Part shown: piece after piece, positions 1 through 10,500 of the stretch
How the letters are laid out: each line of letters starts with the position of its first letter
Position numbering within the stretch: the stretch's first letter is position 1
Source of the DNA: Triatoma infestans
Lineage: Eukaryota > Arthropoda > Insecta > Hemiptera > Reduviidae
NCBI GenBank assembly: GCA_011037195.1
Contig: JAAEAF010002492.1
Location: forward strand, 62,001 to 126,000
Direction of reading: 5' to 3'
Length of the DNA stretch: 64,000 nt
Made by a program: the position numbers and the translations under genes
Notes under the pieces: generated by a model
Told to the model about the DNA's origin: nothing
The model's database searches: none
What the model saw: the letters and a program-made list of their open reading frames with translations, nothing else

Positions 1-6
1 TGGCCA

Positions 7-3000
7 GTGTTTTATCATGCCTTTAAGGCAATTCATAATAACACGGGCCTGACTCAAACTGAAAAATTAAGATATCTGCTAGGTAAGCTGACCAAGAAAG
101 CGCTCGCGCTTGTCTCTGGTTTTCAGCCCTCTGAGGAAAATTATGTATTGATCTGGGAAACCTTAGTAGATAGGTTCCAGGATAAAAGGAATTTAGCATC
201 GCATTACTTGAAACAAATTTTGAGTTTTAAGCCACTCTTGAATGAATCGGCTTCAGGGTTAGATGGATTCTTACAACAATTTTCTTCCTCATATGAGGCT
301 CTTAAAGCTTTAGAAATAGAAAACCTCACTGATTTCATCATCTTTCATATCGCCTTATCTAAACTCGATCCCGAAACAGTCAGAGCTTTCGAGATGTCTG
401 CTCGCACTCAAGCTATACCTACTTATGATCTTCTTCTTACTTTTGTAAAAGAACAAAATAAAATTCTTTCTAGGTATGGAAAAGTATTATCGCCCGCACA
501 TAAAACTAAAACTTCGCACTCCTTTGTTGCCAGTAAAAGTAATATTAATATTCCGCTATGCAGAATTTGTTCACTAAATCAACACCAAGCTTATCACTGT
601 AAAAGTTTCAAAGATCTTACTCCCGAACAAAGATATAAATTAGCCAGGGAAAAGAATTTATGCATTAATTGCTTATCCCAGCATCATACTTCTCGCTTAT
701 GTAAGTCTAAGAACTCTTGCGCTGTATGTGGTAAGCGACACCATTTAATTTTACACTTTTCGCTACCCGCACAAAATAGCAAATTACGCCCGCCCGAGAA
801 GCCTGAGGTTGATAGCCCTAAGAATAAACCCCCGCCTGAGGTATCCGCAGCTTGTTGCGCCTCAGAGACTGAAAATAAGCCTTTTGAGGGCCCGAGTAAG
901 GGCACTGTAATCTTATCTACCGCCACTATCAATGTATTTGATAGATGGGGAAATTCTCATAGAGTCAGAGCTCTCCTAGATTCAGGAAGTCAATCTGATT
1001 TTATTACCCGCAAACTTTTTAAGAAACTGGGACTCTCTAAAACACGATTACATTCCTCAGTAAGTGGGATAGGAACGGTTAAACAGAATTTGCCATTCTC
1101 TTCGCTTCTAACATTTTCCTCGCGATTCGATTCGAATAAAAAATTCACAATTCGCCCGCTAATAATAAATAGTATTGCAGATGCTATTCCCACTTATGAA
1201 ACACTTTCCTCTCGTCTGCATGAATTTAATCATTTACCTTTGGCAGATGTCAATGTAAAAGGATCTGAAGAAGTTGACATCCTATTGGGAGCCGGAATAT
1301 TCACCCGTCTATTGATGAACAATATAATAAGTTCTTCGCACACTTCTTTATCCGCCATTCAAACCGAACTCGGGTTTGTTGTTATGGGTAAAGTAGGTGA
1401 ATCTGAACCCCCTAATTGTATTCAGGAGAACTACGCTATGTGTTGTATTTCGGACCAGTCTGCGCTTGAGGAGTTGGTTCATAAATTCTGGGAATTAGAA
1501 GATCTCCCTAAATCTAATTCAGCAGATTCAAGTGATGACGAATGTGAGAGAATGTTCTCCGAAACCGTTAATCGAGCTCCTAGTGGTCGATACTCAGTCT
1601 CACTCCCTTTTAAACAGCCTCTTTCTACTCTGGGAAGTTCCTTAGCCCTCGCAAAAAAGAGATTTTTCAATTTAGAAAATAAATTAGCTTCCAACCCCGC
1701 CCTCAAGCAGGAATATCTCAATTTCATGAACGACTATGAGCTGAAAGGACATATGACTCCTTCCGGTTTGGTAAACGAAGGTTATTACCTACCGCATCTA
1801 GCGGTATTACGCTCTGAGAGCGCTACAACTCGCCTACGAGTTGTCTTTGACGCTAGTGCCAAAGCGATAAACAGTTTATCTCTAAATGATATCCTGCACA
1901 CAGGTCCCAAATTACAACCGGATCTTATGGTGATCTTAATAGGTTTTCGTCTCTTCCCAATTGCCATTACTGCTGATATAAGACAAATGTATCGGCAAAT
2001 TGATGTAAATCCTGAAGACAGAGCTGCACAGAAAATTTTATGGCGTTTCTCCCCGCAAGAGGAAGTCCATTCTTGGACTTTAAATACAGTAACGTTCGGG
2101 GTACGACCAGCGCCCTTTTTGGCTTTAAGGGTAATAAAGCAGCTGATCGCAGATGAAGGCCGGAAATTCCCTATGGCCGCGGAAGTTAGTAATCGCGATC
2201 TATTCATGGATGATTTAGTCACAAGTGTCGAAACTGAGGAAACGGCATTGGAGCTTTATGGCCAACTCAGGAAACTGTTCAGTGCAGGCTGTTTCGAACT
2301 GGTGAAATGGTCTAGTAACTCGGATGCCTTGCTAAGAATCATCCCCGAAGCGGTTCAATACCCGCTCCCAGTCGGGTTTCAGTTTGAATCTTGCATAAAA
2401 ATTTTAGGGCTACAGTGGACGGCGAATAATGATTCCCTTTCATTCAAAGTGCAAATTCCCCAAGGGCAGTGCACAAAAAGGAATGTTCTATCCGCACTCG
2501 CTAGAATATTTGACCCTCTCGGGCTGTTGGCGCCTGTAACTTTCAAAGCTAAGTTACTAATTAAGGAAATGTGGCAATTAAAGCTAGATTGGGACGACGC
2601 ACCCCCAGCAAAATTAATGAGAGTGTGGGATGAGTTCAAAGACCAAATACCGTTGCTTGGTAAAATTTATATTCCCCGCCATTTGTCAATTTACTCTTCC
2701 TCTCAAATAGACCTGATCGGTTTCGCAGACGCTTCAGAGAAAGGATACGGGGCAGTAACCTACATTAGAACCTGCTCTGTAAATGATACTGTACAAGTTA
2801 GGCTGCTATGCGCAAAATCTAAAATCGCACCTATGAAAGTAGTTTCCATACCCCGCCTTGAATTGTGCGCAGCTGTACTCCTCGCACGCTTAATACGCCT
2901 GCTGATAAACACTTTATCCCCTAGGGTTAACTTAAACAGAATTCTCGCTTTCTCTGACTCTGAAGTCGTTTTACACTGGCTCCACTCTCACCCCGCAAAG

Positions 3001-3540
3001 TGGTCCACTTTTGTGGCAGTATCTATTATTCAGGAAATTTTGGCTCCTGATTATTGGTCACATGTCAAAGGGATGGAAAACCCCGCCGACTATGTTTCTA
3101 GAGGCTTAACACCTAGTCAGCTACAAACGAATAAGCTTTGGTTTCAAGGCCCATCGTGGCCCTACCAAGATAGCTCTACTTGGCCCGCCCCGCATATTAA
3201 ATTAAAGGATATGGATCTGCCTGAACGAAAGGTGAAAGTTCTCGTCACTGCCCGCGATGGAAAAAATTTGTTCAGCAACTTTATCGATAGATTCTCTAGC
3301 TTTGTTAAGCTGCGAAGAGCTATGGTTTATGTTTTAGTATTTTGTAAGAAAATAGCTAGACGAAAACCGCTCCTTAACGCTGCTTCCCTTGAGCAGGCAG
3401 AATTAGAGCTGATCAAATTAGTCCAGAAAATATACTTCTCTACTGAGTTTGAGAATATCAGCTCTTCAAAATTTTGTTCGCGACCTATCCAAAAATTGAA
3501 CCCATTCTTAAAGGATGGTCTGCTAAGGGTGGGGGGGTAG
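7..3540 (+). CDS. BEL-A gag-protease-RT-RNase H polyprotein, 5' partial
   Basis: This long open frame (1177 residues) encodes the retrotransposon polyprotein that packages and copies element RNA. In order: a Gag region of the DUF1759 type (about residues 20-150); Cys/His zinc knuckles (about 186-245, including CRICSLNQHQAYHC and CINC); an aspartic protease with ALLDSGSQSDF (about 322-332); a Pao-type reverse transcriptase with DIRQMYRQIDV and the catalytic loop FMDD (about 733); and RNase H with GFADASEKGYGAV (about 905) and FSDSEVVLHWL (about 980). The true start lies left of the window. The frame ends at a TAG right after a run of seven G at 3531-3537, and the sequence leading into integrase continues in the next frame. 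That points to a one-base indel, real or technical, and not a natural end. Family assignment is by motif; I am confident of BEL/Pao. Confidence 0.9.
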   Translation: MFYHAFKAIHNNTGLTQTEKLRYLLGKLTKKALALVSGFQPSEENYVLIWETLVDRFQDKRNLASHYLKQILSFKPLLNESASGLDGFLQQFSSSYEALKALEIENLTDFIIFHIALSKLDPETVRAFEMSARTQAIPTYDLLLTFVKEQNKILSRYGKVLSPAHKTKTSHSFVASKSNINIPLCRICSLNQHQAYHCKSFKDLTPEQRYKLAREKNLCINCLSQHHTSRLCKSKNSCAVCGKRHHLILHFSLPAQNSKLRPPEKPEVDSPKNKPPPEVSAACCASETENKPFEGPSKGTVILSTATINVFDRWGNSHRVRALLDSGSQSDFITRKLFKKLGLSKTRLHSSVSGIGTVKQNLPFSSLLTFSSRFDSNKKFTIRPLIINSIADAIPTYETLSSRLHEFNHLPLADVNVKGSEEVDILLGAGIFTRLLMNNIISSSHTSLSAIQTELGFVVMGKVGESEPPNCIQENYAMCCISDQSALEELVHKFWELEDLPKSNSADSSDDECERMFSETVNRAPSGRYSVSLPFKQPLSTLGSSLALAKKRFFNLENKLASNPALKQEYLNFMNDYELKGHMTPSGLVNEGYYLPHLAVLRSESATTRLRVVFDASAKAINSLSLNDILHTGPKLQPDLMVILIGFRLFPIAITADIRQMYRQIDVNPEDRAAQKILWRFSPQEEVHSWTLNTVTFGVRPAPFLALRVIKQLIADEGRKFPMAAEVSNRDLFMDDLVTSVETEETALELYGQLRKLFSAGCFELVKWSSNSDALLRIIPEAVQYPLPVGFQFESCIKILGLQWTANNDSLSFKVQIPQGQCTKRNVLSALARIFDPLGLLAPVTFKAKLLIKEMWQLKLDWDDAPPAKLMRVWDEFKDQIPLLGKIYIPRHLSIYSSSQIDLIGFADASEKGYGAVTYIRTCSVNDTVQVRLLCAKSKIAPMKVVSIPRLELCAAVLLARLIRLLINTLSPRVNLNRILAFSDSEVVLHWLHSHPAKWSTFVAVSIIQEILAPDYWSHVKGMENPADYVSRGLTPSQLQTNKLWFQGPSWPYQDSSTWPAPHIKLKDMDLPERKVKVLVTARDGKNLFSNFIDRFSSFVKLRRAMVYVLVFCKKIARRKPLLNAASLEQAELELIKLVQKIYFSTEFENISSSKFCSRPIQKLNPFLKDGLLRVGG

Positions 3541-3607
3541 GCTCTCTAATACCTCATTAGCCTATGATGTAAAACATCCTTTACTTCTTCCTAAAAGGGA
3601 TCACTTT

Positions 3608-4420
3608 GTGCATTTATTAATTGAGCATGTTCATAAAGCTAATATGCATACAGGCCCTAACTTGGTTCTTTCCATTCTCCGCCAAAAATATTGGATATTA
3701 GGAGGTCGGAACGCCGTAAGGATTGTCTTGAATAGGTGTAATTTTTGTTTTAAATTTAAACCACAACCGCGTGCCCCGCTTATGAGTTCCCTGCCTGCTG
3801 CTAGAGTGCAGCAAGCTAAACCATTCATGAATACAGGAGTTGATTATGCTGGCCCTTTCTTAATATCCATGAGTAGGCGAAGAGGGGTACGCCCCCAAAA
3901 GGCATATGTATGTCTGTTCGTGTGCTTAAGTGTAAAAGCGGTACACTTGGAGCTGGCCTCGAATTTGTCAACTCCAACTTTTCTGGACGCTTTTAAGAGA
4001 TTCGTTGCCCGCCGCGGTCCGTGTCATGTTATTTACTCTGACTGTGGGACCAACTTTATTGGGGCCAAAGCTAAGCTTGAAGAGTTATATACGCTTATAC
4101 AAGGAAAGGCCTACAATGACGCCTTGAATTCTGAGCTCTCCACTCGAGGTATTCATTGGAAGCTTAATCCCCCTTCTGCACCACATTTTGGAGGAATATG
4201 GGAGGCCAACGTAAAAAGTGTAAAAACTCACTTAAAAAACGTCATTGGCCAGCAAGTTCTGTCCTACGAAGAGTTTAACACGATCCTTACCCAGGTTGAA
4301 GCTCTGTTGAATTCCAGACCTTTATCAGCCCTTAGCTTAGATCCTTCAGAACCTTCCGCTCTAACCCCTGCTCACTTTCTTCTACAGCATAACTTGACCG
4401 GATTACTCTCCGCTCCATAA
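3608..4420 (+). CDS. BEL-A integrase segment (frameshifted continuation of pol)
   Basis: This is the integrase part of the BEL-A polyprotein, in a different frame from the preceding segment because of the G-tract indel at 3531-3537; the coding sense actually extends back to about 3538. The N-terminal HHCC zinc-binding region is visible (HLLIEHVHKANMH, then CNFC). The catalytic core contains DYAGPF, YSDCGTNF and a GGIWE region carrying the final acidic residue. Integrase inserts the cDNA copy into the host chromosome. The frame stops at 4420 after LLSAP. The homologous reading moves to another frame near 4400, so this element also carries a second indel. The first ATG used here is unlikely to be a real start. 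Confidence 0.85.
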   Translation: MHLLIEHVHKANMHTGPNLVLSILRQKYWILGGRNAVRIVLNRCNFCFKFKPQPRAPLMSSLPAARVQQAKPFMNTGVDYAGPFLISMSRRRGVRPQKAYVCLFVCLSVKAVHLELASNLSTPTFLDAFKRFVARRGPCHVIYSDCGTNFIGAKAKLEELYTLIQGKAYNDALNSELSTRGIHWKLNPPSAPHFGGIWEANVKSVKTHLKNVIGQQVLSYEEFNTILTQVEALLNSRPLSALSLDPSEPSALTPAHFLLQHNLTGLLSAP

Positions 4421-4467
4421 CAGAAATTCCCTTAAGTCGCCTGTCAAGATTCCAGCTTCTAGACAGA

Positions 4468-4737
4468 ATGGTCCAAGATTTTTGGAAGCGCTGGCATGTA
4501 GAATATTTACACTCTTTACAAACTCGCCAAAAATGGACCGCCAATTCGCCTGCAGTAAAAAAGGGCACAATTGTGCTCATTAGAAATGAACACTCGCCCC
4601 CCATGACATGGCCCCTCGGTGTAATAGAGGAGGTACACCCCGGACTAGACAATATAACACGAGTGGTTACTGTAAGAACTGCAAAGGGCTCCTATAGGAG
4701 ACCGCTGGTAAAAATATGCCCGCTCCCTTTACAGTAG
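4468..4737 (+). CDS. BEL-A integrase C-terminal domain (DUF5641-like)
   Basis: This is the C-terminal tail of the BEL/Pao polyprotein, in the same frame as the 7-3540 segment. It shows the sequence MVQDFWKRWHVEYLHSLQ, then a compact domain (KKGTIVLIRNEHSPP, WPLGVIEEVHPG, VRTAKGSYRRPLVKI) typical of the region after the integrase core in this superfamily. It belongs with the integrase segment just upstream and is separated from it by a frame break near 4400. It ends with a TAG at 4735-4737, which is the likely natural end of the polyprotein. It is not a separate gene. Confidence 0.8.
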   Translation: MVQDFWKRWHVEYLHSLQTRQKWTANSPAVKKGTIVLIRNEHSPPMTWPLGVIEEVHPGLDNITRVVTVRTAKGSYRRPLVKICPLPLQ

Positions 4738-4905
4738 AATATTCATTTTTATTTTATATCCTTTTCTTTTTGTACATATTTATTCTTTTCTATCTTTCTC
4801 TGTGTTATTCCCCATCTTCCCGGAGGGAAAAATGTTTGGTTCTTCATATATATATGTTAAAGTATCAACTACTTATACATACTTATTTTTAAAAGGAAGG
4901 AGCAA

Positions 4906-5404
4906 TGTATGCGACCCGCTTTACGCGTGCTTAATTTCTAAAAGACGCCAATAGATAGTGCGAATATGCACCTTTCGTACTGGTCAATTACCCCTCCTTC
5001 TTAATTATCGTACTTAGAATTTTGAGTCAGTACATCTCTTACGGTAGGAAGCGTCAGTGCACGGCAAATTACATACGCTATGAGTATTAGTAGAAAGTTG
5101 TAGTTTATTGCAAATCTATATTCGCCCGCAATTCCGCATCATCTTGCCGTGATTCACTGTTGTCAATTTCTCTCTGAGAGGTATCGCCCGCTACCTACAT
5201 CTTCGCCCGCTAAGGAGACAGGTTGTGAACCAGGTAAATCCCAAATTCCTTCCTGTATACCTTTCGCCTATTCCTCTTCTCCTTCACCTAGATTCACATC
5301 CTGACCTACCGAGAGCAAGAGGACAAAAGGTAAGCTAATATACTTATAAGCTAATTATACCACACCATTATACGCATATATATATATATATATATTGTAT
5401 TACA
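4906..5404 (+). repeat. Candidate 3' LTR of BEL-A
   Basis: A purine-rich tract (AAAAGGAAGGAGCAA, 4891-4905) directly precedes TGTATGCGACCC at 4906, a normal polypurine tract/LTR junction. A terminal TTACA at 5400-5404 would give an LTR of 499 bp. The start is well supported; the end is uncertain because the partner LTR lies outside the window. It contains a (TA)n run near 5376-5395. Confidence 0.6.
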
Positions 5405-7508
5405 GAGAAACGCGGTCCACTTTAATCATATAACTATATATTTTTTTGAACCTACGCACCATTTTTTGGTCCTCTGGGCCATATATATATATTCTACGCA
5501 GCAGAGGGAATTAGTTATGTAAACTGAGTGCGTCTTAGATAGAACTTAAAATTGTTTACCATTTCGTACATGGGATATGTATACATATCTACATCTTCTA
5601 AGAATGTGGGAAAACATATTTGAACAATTAAAACTGAAAGACAGCGGTATGTTATTGTTGCTTTAAAAAGCAGTATAATTCCAGTGTAACGAAGTTTAAC
5701 AAAGTATTTTACAGTATAACAAAGTGAAAATTGATCGCAATGATGATGCGCAATGAGAAGTGGAGTGAGGTATAAGGATCTGATTAAAACTAGCATTGTC
5801 GACATTGATGACCAGGATTGCAAGTTTAATTTTGCTTATCTAAGGGGAAAAAACTTTAACACCAAATTCGTCCTCGGTAAGGTGGGGACAAGAAACCTTC
5901 AGGACAGGAAAAACTGACGTATGCTGAGGCGCGGGAGATTAAAAGAGTGACCAGGAGAGGGATCTAGATGGAAGAGATTGTAAAGTAGACAAGTATGCAG
6001 GAATGGGAGAAGTTTAGTTTCGGACTGGGGACTGGGAAAGGAATTTAATTTTTCCTGGACAGGAGAACCTATTCGATAGTTTCCTAGGTTGAACTGTTAT
6101 GATAGGTTTCCTATAAACTATCCTAATGTTGTATTTTTCCTTCCATTTACATTTTCTTAAGCATAATGTGAAAATGATAAAACAAATTAATTAGCACCAA
6201 AATCGGATAGCCAACCATGTCTGCCTTGATTGTAAAGGAAAATGCACACATAACCTTCAACACTCCAGCCATACAAAATAACAAATTCTAAGTAAATTAA
6301 AGGAATAAAAGTAATGAAAAATCTATCGAGTGAAAATTGTGTGAGAAGTAATTTACATTGCATATTTTCCGTTAAGATAATCCTATTATGAATACCTACA
6401 CATGCTATATATAATTATTTCTAGATGTATGATTGGCTACAAGAAATTATGCACAAATTAACCAGAGATATTTGAAGAGATGTTGGCTGCTATTCCTCCT
6501 AATTTTTTTTTTGTGTGTGTATGCCAGAACCTTATTGTCGGTTGGCGAACATTCTGGCCCAGCTATTTCCGGAATAAAACAGATTACGTTATCCTGATTA
6601 TTTAACATATAACATTGATGATTGAGTTTTCCGGCTCATGTATTTATAAGAATTATTTATTGGCGCGTCAAGATCTGTGATCATGTGCGCCCGAGCCGAT
6701 CTCAAGGCACTCCCCGGTTTGCGGGCAGTATTCTCTTGATCCAGACAACACTGTCTACTACCGGACAGTGAGCTGAAGAAGCGCCAAAGAGGAGAAAATT
6801 TGTGGGCAGTCCTGCTGGACTCGAATACGGTACCTCCATTTTACAAGCACAGGGCGCTAACACTGGGCAAATCACTCCCATTTGTTCTGAGTATTGAAGG
6901 ATCGTTTTGATTTGTAACAAGTTGCATGCAAGTTATTTGTAGCGTTTATAAGCAGAGGCTCGAGGCCTTTCGAGGCCTCTTACGTCATATATGAAAGAGA
7001 AGAAATTATATATTGATTTGGCCAGTGGCCGTACCCCAATTTAAAGCTTACAACTAAGCTCGGAAATTTCATTTCTGTTTTTTCTTTAAAACATTTTGTT
7101 ATACGGAACTTACATCATGAAACTTATCTTATAAATAATACCCATCGGTATTTCTCAGAATTATGAATACAATTCCCTTTCCGGATACTTTTTCTTTTAT
7201 ATATAATAATATTGATTGATAAAATATGTGAGTGTCAAACAACAAAATTTTGAACATAAAGTAAAGAAAATAAAAGTAAATTGATATAAAATTGGATGTT
7301 ACAAAAAAAAAGCTTATCTGTTAATTATCTGTTATCAATTCAATTGTTAGATAAATATTTCAATTAAAATTTCGAGTATAAATTCTATTAAATAAAAAAA
7401 AATAATCATATCTAATTAATTAACAATTTAAAATTTCTTTTGTAAGAGTTCATTTTTTTATATAAATACTGTAATCTTATATATTTTGTTGTGTTGAATC
7501 TGGCAAGC
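5405..7508. other. Noncoding AT-rich region upstream of pacifastin gene
   Basis: I see no convincing coding sequence in these 2.1 kb. Short open frames (for example 5515-5823 and 6702-6920 on the minus strand) have no recognisable motif. The stretch 6660-6970 is less AT-rich than its surroundings and could be an old repeat. The last 50 bases hold a plausible core promoter for the gene that starts at 7509. Confidence 0.5.
7459..7468 (+). promoter_or_regulatory. Possible TATA box of the pacifastin gene
   Basis: The sequence TATATAAATA lies about 41 bases before the start codon at 7509. Transcription would then begin about 7490, leaving a very short 5' untranslated region. The region is AT-rich throughout, so chance matches are common. 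Confidence 0.35.
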
Positions 7509-10500
7509 ATGGGAACTGTATTAGCTTTAATTTTCGGTTGCTATATTTTGGCAGGTAAGTCTACATTAAATATTTAAATTGTATAAATTAAATTAATCAA
7601 TTTTGATGATAAAATTTAGAAGATATCATTGTCTTTTATCTTGAGCAAAAGCAGTATTGCTCGGGTGCCTTTCTCCACTTTACACAAGCATTTGATCGGG
7701 TTTTGGCATTAAGTTTCCCGTGGAAACTCAAAAATATTCCACCTCATACCTGCTATTTAAATGTGAACAAAAGTATTACAAATGTAATAAGTTCAAATGT
7801 GCAGATGACATAGCTATGCTGTCTTTTTATCCTGGCGCGGCACAACTAGGCAACACATTCATTCTCTTAAAAATTGGTTTCATTGTTGGAAAATGAAAGT
7901 TAATGTACAAAAATGTCAATTCAATTCAATTTATTTATTTGTTACATGGGCATAGCCCTATACAAAGGAGTTGCTGAACAAATCAAAATACAATTAAAAG
8001 TGTCATGGCTCCGTATTTTGTTGTTGAAATAAATATGCATTTTTAGTTTTTTTTCTTCTTATACTTTGAATTGTTTGTGTCGCAAGATCGATGATTATCG
8101 ATTTTGGAATATTCGAGCCTTTTTTTGAGGAAGGTTCTGTTTTTATGATATATATAGTACTAGGGTGTGGTTTGTGTGTACGATTGTTATTATATTTTTA
8201 TAATAAAGTTCTTGTCTTGTGTTATAAAGTGTCAATAGCAATTTTCTCTTTAATATATATATCCTCAGTTACCCCAAATCTTACAATTTTTGGCATCCCT
8301 TGTGGGGAACACTATAAGTTTTGAGAGGATAATTATTAAAGAAAAAATGAGTGAAACAGAATTGTTAAAATTGAAAGCAGAAAGAACACAGTTAAGAAGA
8401 CTATTTTCGCTGGACTTTAAAGCCTTATCAGAATTGCTTGAGAAAGAAAATGTTGTTGTAAGTGATGTGGATTCTCAATTTATTAAATTTAACGATAAGG
8501 CCGAAAGATTGTTCAAGGTAGAGAGAGATGTGAGTGAACTGCTGTTTGCATCTGAAATTAAAGAAGAGGAATTAGCTAAAGAATATGATGTTTCTGAAAG
8601 CTATAGAGAAAAATGGCTAGTTGCATGCGAAAAAAGGGAAATGCTTCGTAAACCAAAAGGATCACCTAGTTCAAATGTAAGTAGCAACTCTTCATTTACT
8701 AATAAAAGAACTTATAGATTACCTAAAATAGAAATTGAAAAGTTTGACGGTAATATAAAAAATTGGATTTCTTTCTGGGCCCAATTTCGAAAAATTCATG
8801 AAGATAGAAGCCTAGACGAAGAAGACAAGTTTCAGTATTTGAGACAAGCCACACTTAAAGGTTCTCCGGCACGAGAACTGGTAGATAGTTTCCCGGCATC
8901 AGCTCCCAATTATAAAAAAGTTATACAGCAATTAAAAGCTAGATTTGGGAGAGATGGTTTATTAATCATACTCTATGTTAGAGAACTTTTGAAATTAGTC
9001 TTATCTAGAGTGTCTGATAATAAAGTATTACCCTTAAGAGTACTATACGATAAGCTAGCTACTCAAGTAAGATCATTAGAAACCCTGGGTGTTACTTCCG
9101 AGAAATATGCATGTATATTGTTTCCTTTAGTGGAGTCTGCTCTTTCAGAGAATATTTTAAGAGAATGGGAAAGGGTAAGAGTATCACTGGAGGACGAAAA
9201 TATTGATGAGAAGTTGATGTTAGATCATTTGTTGAATTTTTTGAGACAACAGGTTGAAATTGAAGAGCGTATGCGATTAGCCAGAGATACTTTCAACACT
9301 GATTTGAGCGAAAGGACATCTGTAGTTAAGGAAAGGAAGGTACTTATGAAAGAAAAAGTAGCCACTGCGACTGGTTTAGTTAATATTAAAGGGCATAATA
9401 GATTATCTTGTATGTTTTGTGAAGGATCTCATCAGAGCGATAATTGTTTCAAAGCTCAAGAGATGAGTGTAGAAGAATTACAGAAGATATTAAAAGGTAA
9501 GGGTTGTTGTTTTAATTGCATGAGGAAAGGGCATAACCGCAATCAGTGCCGAGCAACCTTAAGTTGTCTAATATGTAAAGGCAAGCATGTGCCCCTTTTG
9601 TGTGTTCGTAGGAAGGATTTCTATCCTGGGAAAGTCTCTAAAGAAGAAGAGAAAAAGGAAGCAAATTTGTCAAACACTAATTTTGGACCAGTGTTGATGC
9701 AGACACTAAAAATTAAAATAAAAGGGAGTGTGGAAGACACTGCAAGAGCTTTACTGGATACAGGCTCACAACGATCTTATATTAGCAAACGCCTTATAAA
9801 TAAAATGTGTTATCGCCCCTTGAGGCAGGAGAGGATTGTTCATTCACTATTTGGAGGTATCCAAACGAAAATGGAGAACCATCGCTGCTATAATGTGAAA
9901 ATTGCTAATATTAGCAACGATAATGATTATGCGTTTGAAGCATTAGACACAGATGCTATTTGCCAGTCAGTGCCTAGAGCTGCAGGAGGCAGCTGGACGC
10001 AAGAGCTCACTCAAATGGGCGTTACCCTCTCGGATGTGGAAGAGGGGCCAATAGAAGTTCTATTGGGGGCGGACGTGGCAGGAAAGATATTAACTGGTGA
10101 GAAAATAATCCTCAAAAATGGGCTGATTGCTTTTGAAACCACTCTAGGATGGACACTAATGGGAAAAATTGAGACACCATGCGCAGATATGGTTAACATA
10201 AATTTATTATGCCATGACTCACAAGTTTGTGATTTATGGAGATTGGACATCCTCGGCATAGAGGATCCTATGAATTATACATCTAAAAGAGAAGAATGGC
10301 AATTAGCCGAATATCATTTTCGAAATTTGATTAAAACATCTATGGAAGGGAGGTATGAGGTGAGCTTACCATGGGTAGATGGACATCCCTCTCTCCCAAG
10401 CAATTTCAGGATGGCTTGGAGAAGACTTGAAGGCACAATGAAGAAATTGGAATCCCTGCAATTGAAGTCACAATATGAAGAAGTATTAATGGGGTGGCTT

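Larger units (their letters stand above)
1..5404 (+). mobile_element. BEL/Pao LTR retrotransposon BEL-A, 5' end outside window
   Basis: The gag, aspartic protease, reverse transcriptase, RNase H and integrase parts follow each other on the plus strand in BEL/Pao order, and a candidate 3' LTR follows. The left edge of the window cuts the element inside gag, so the 5' LTR and primer binding site are not visible. The coding part has two frame breaks, near 3537 and near 4400. The 3' end at 5404 is a guess from the terminal CA, because there is no second LTR to compare. Confidence 0.85.

Noticed and set aside
1785..2222. Minus-strand open frame of 145 residues inside BEL-A
   Set aside because: It is the opposite strand of the RT coding region; no motif of its own.
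5515..5823. Minus-strand frame of 102 residues upstream of the pacifastin gene
   Set aside because: No motif or splice context in AT-rich sequence; length not exceptional.
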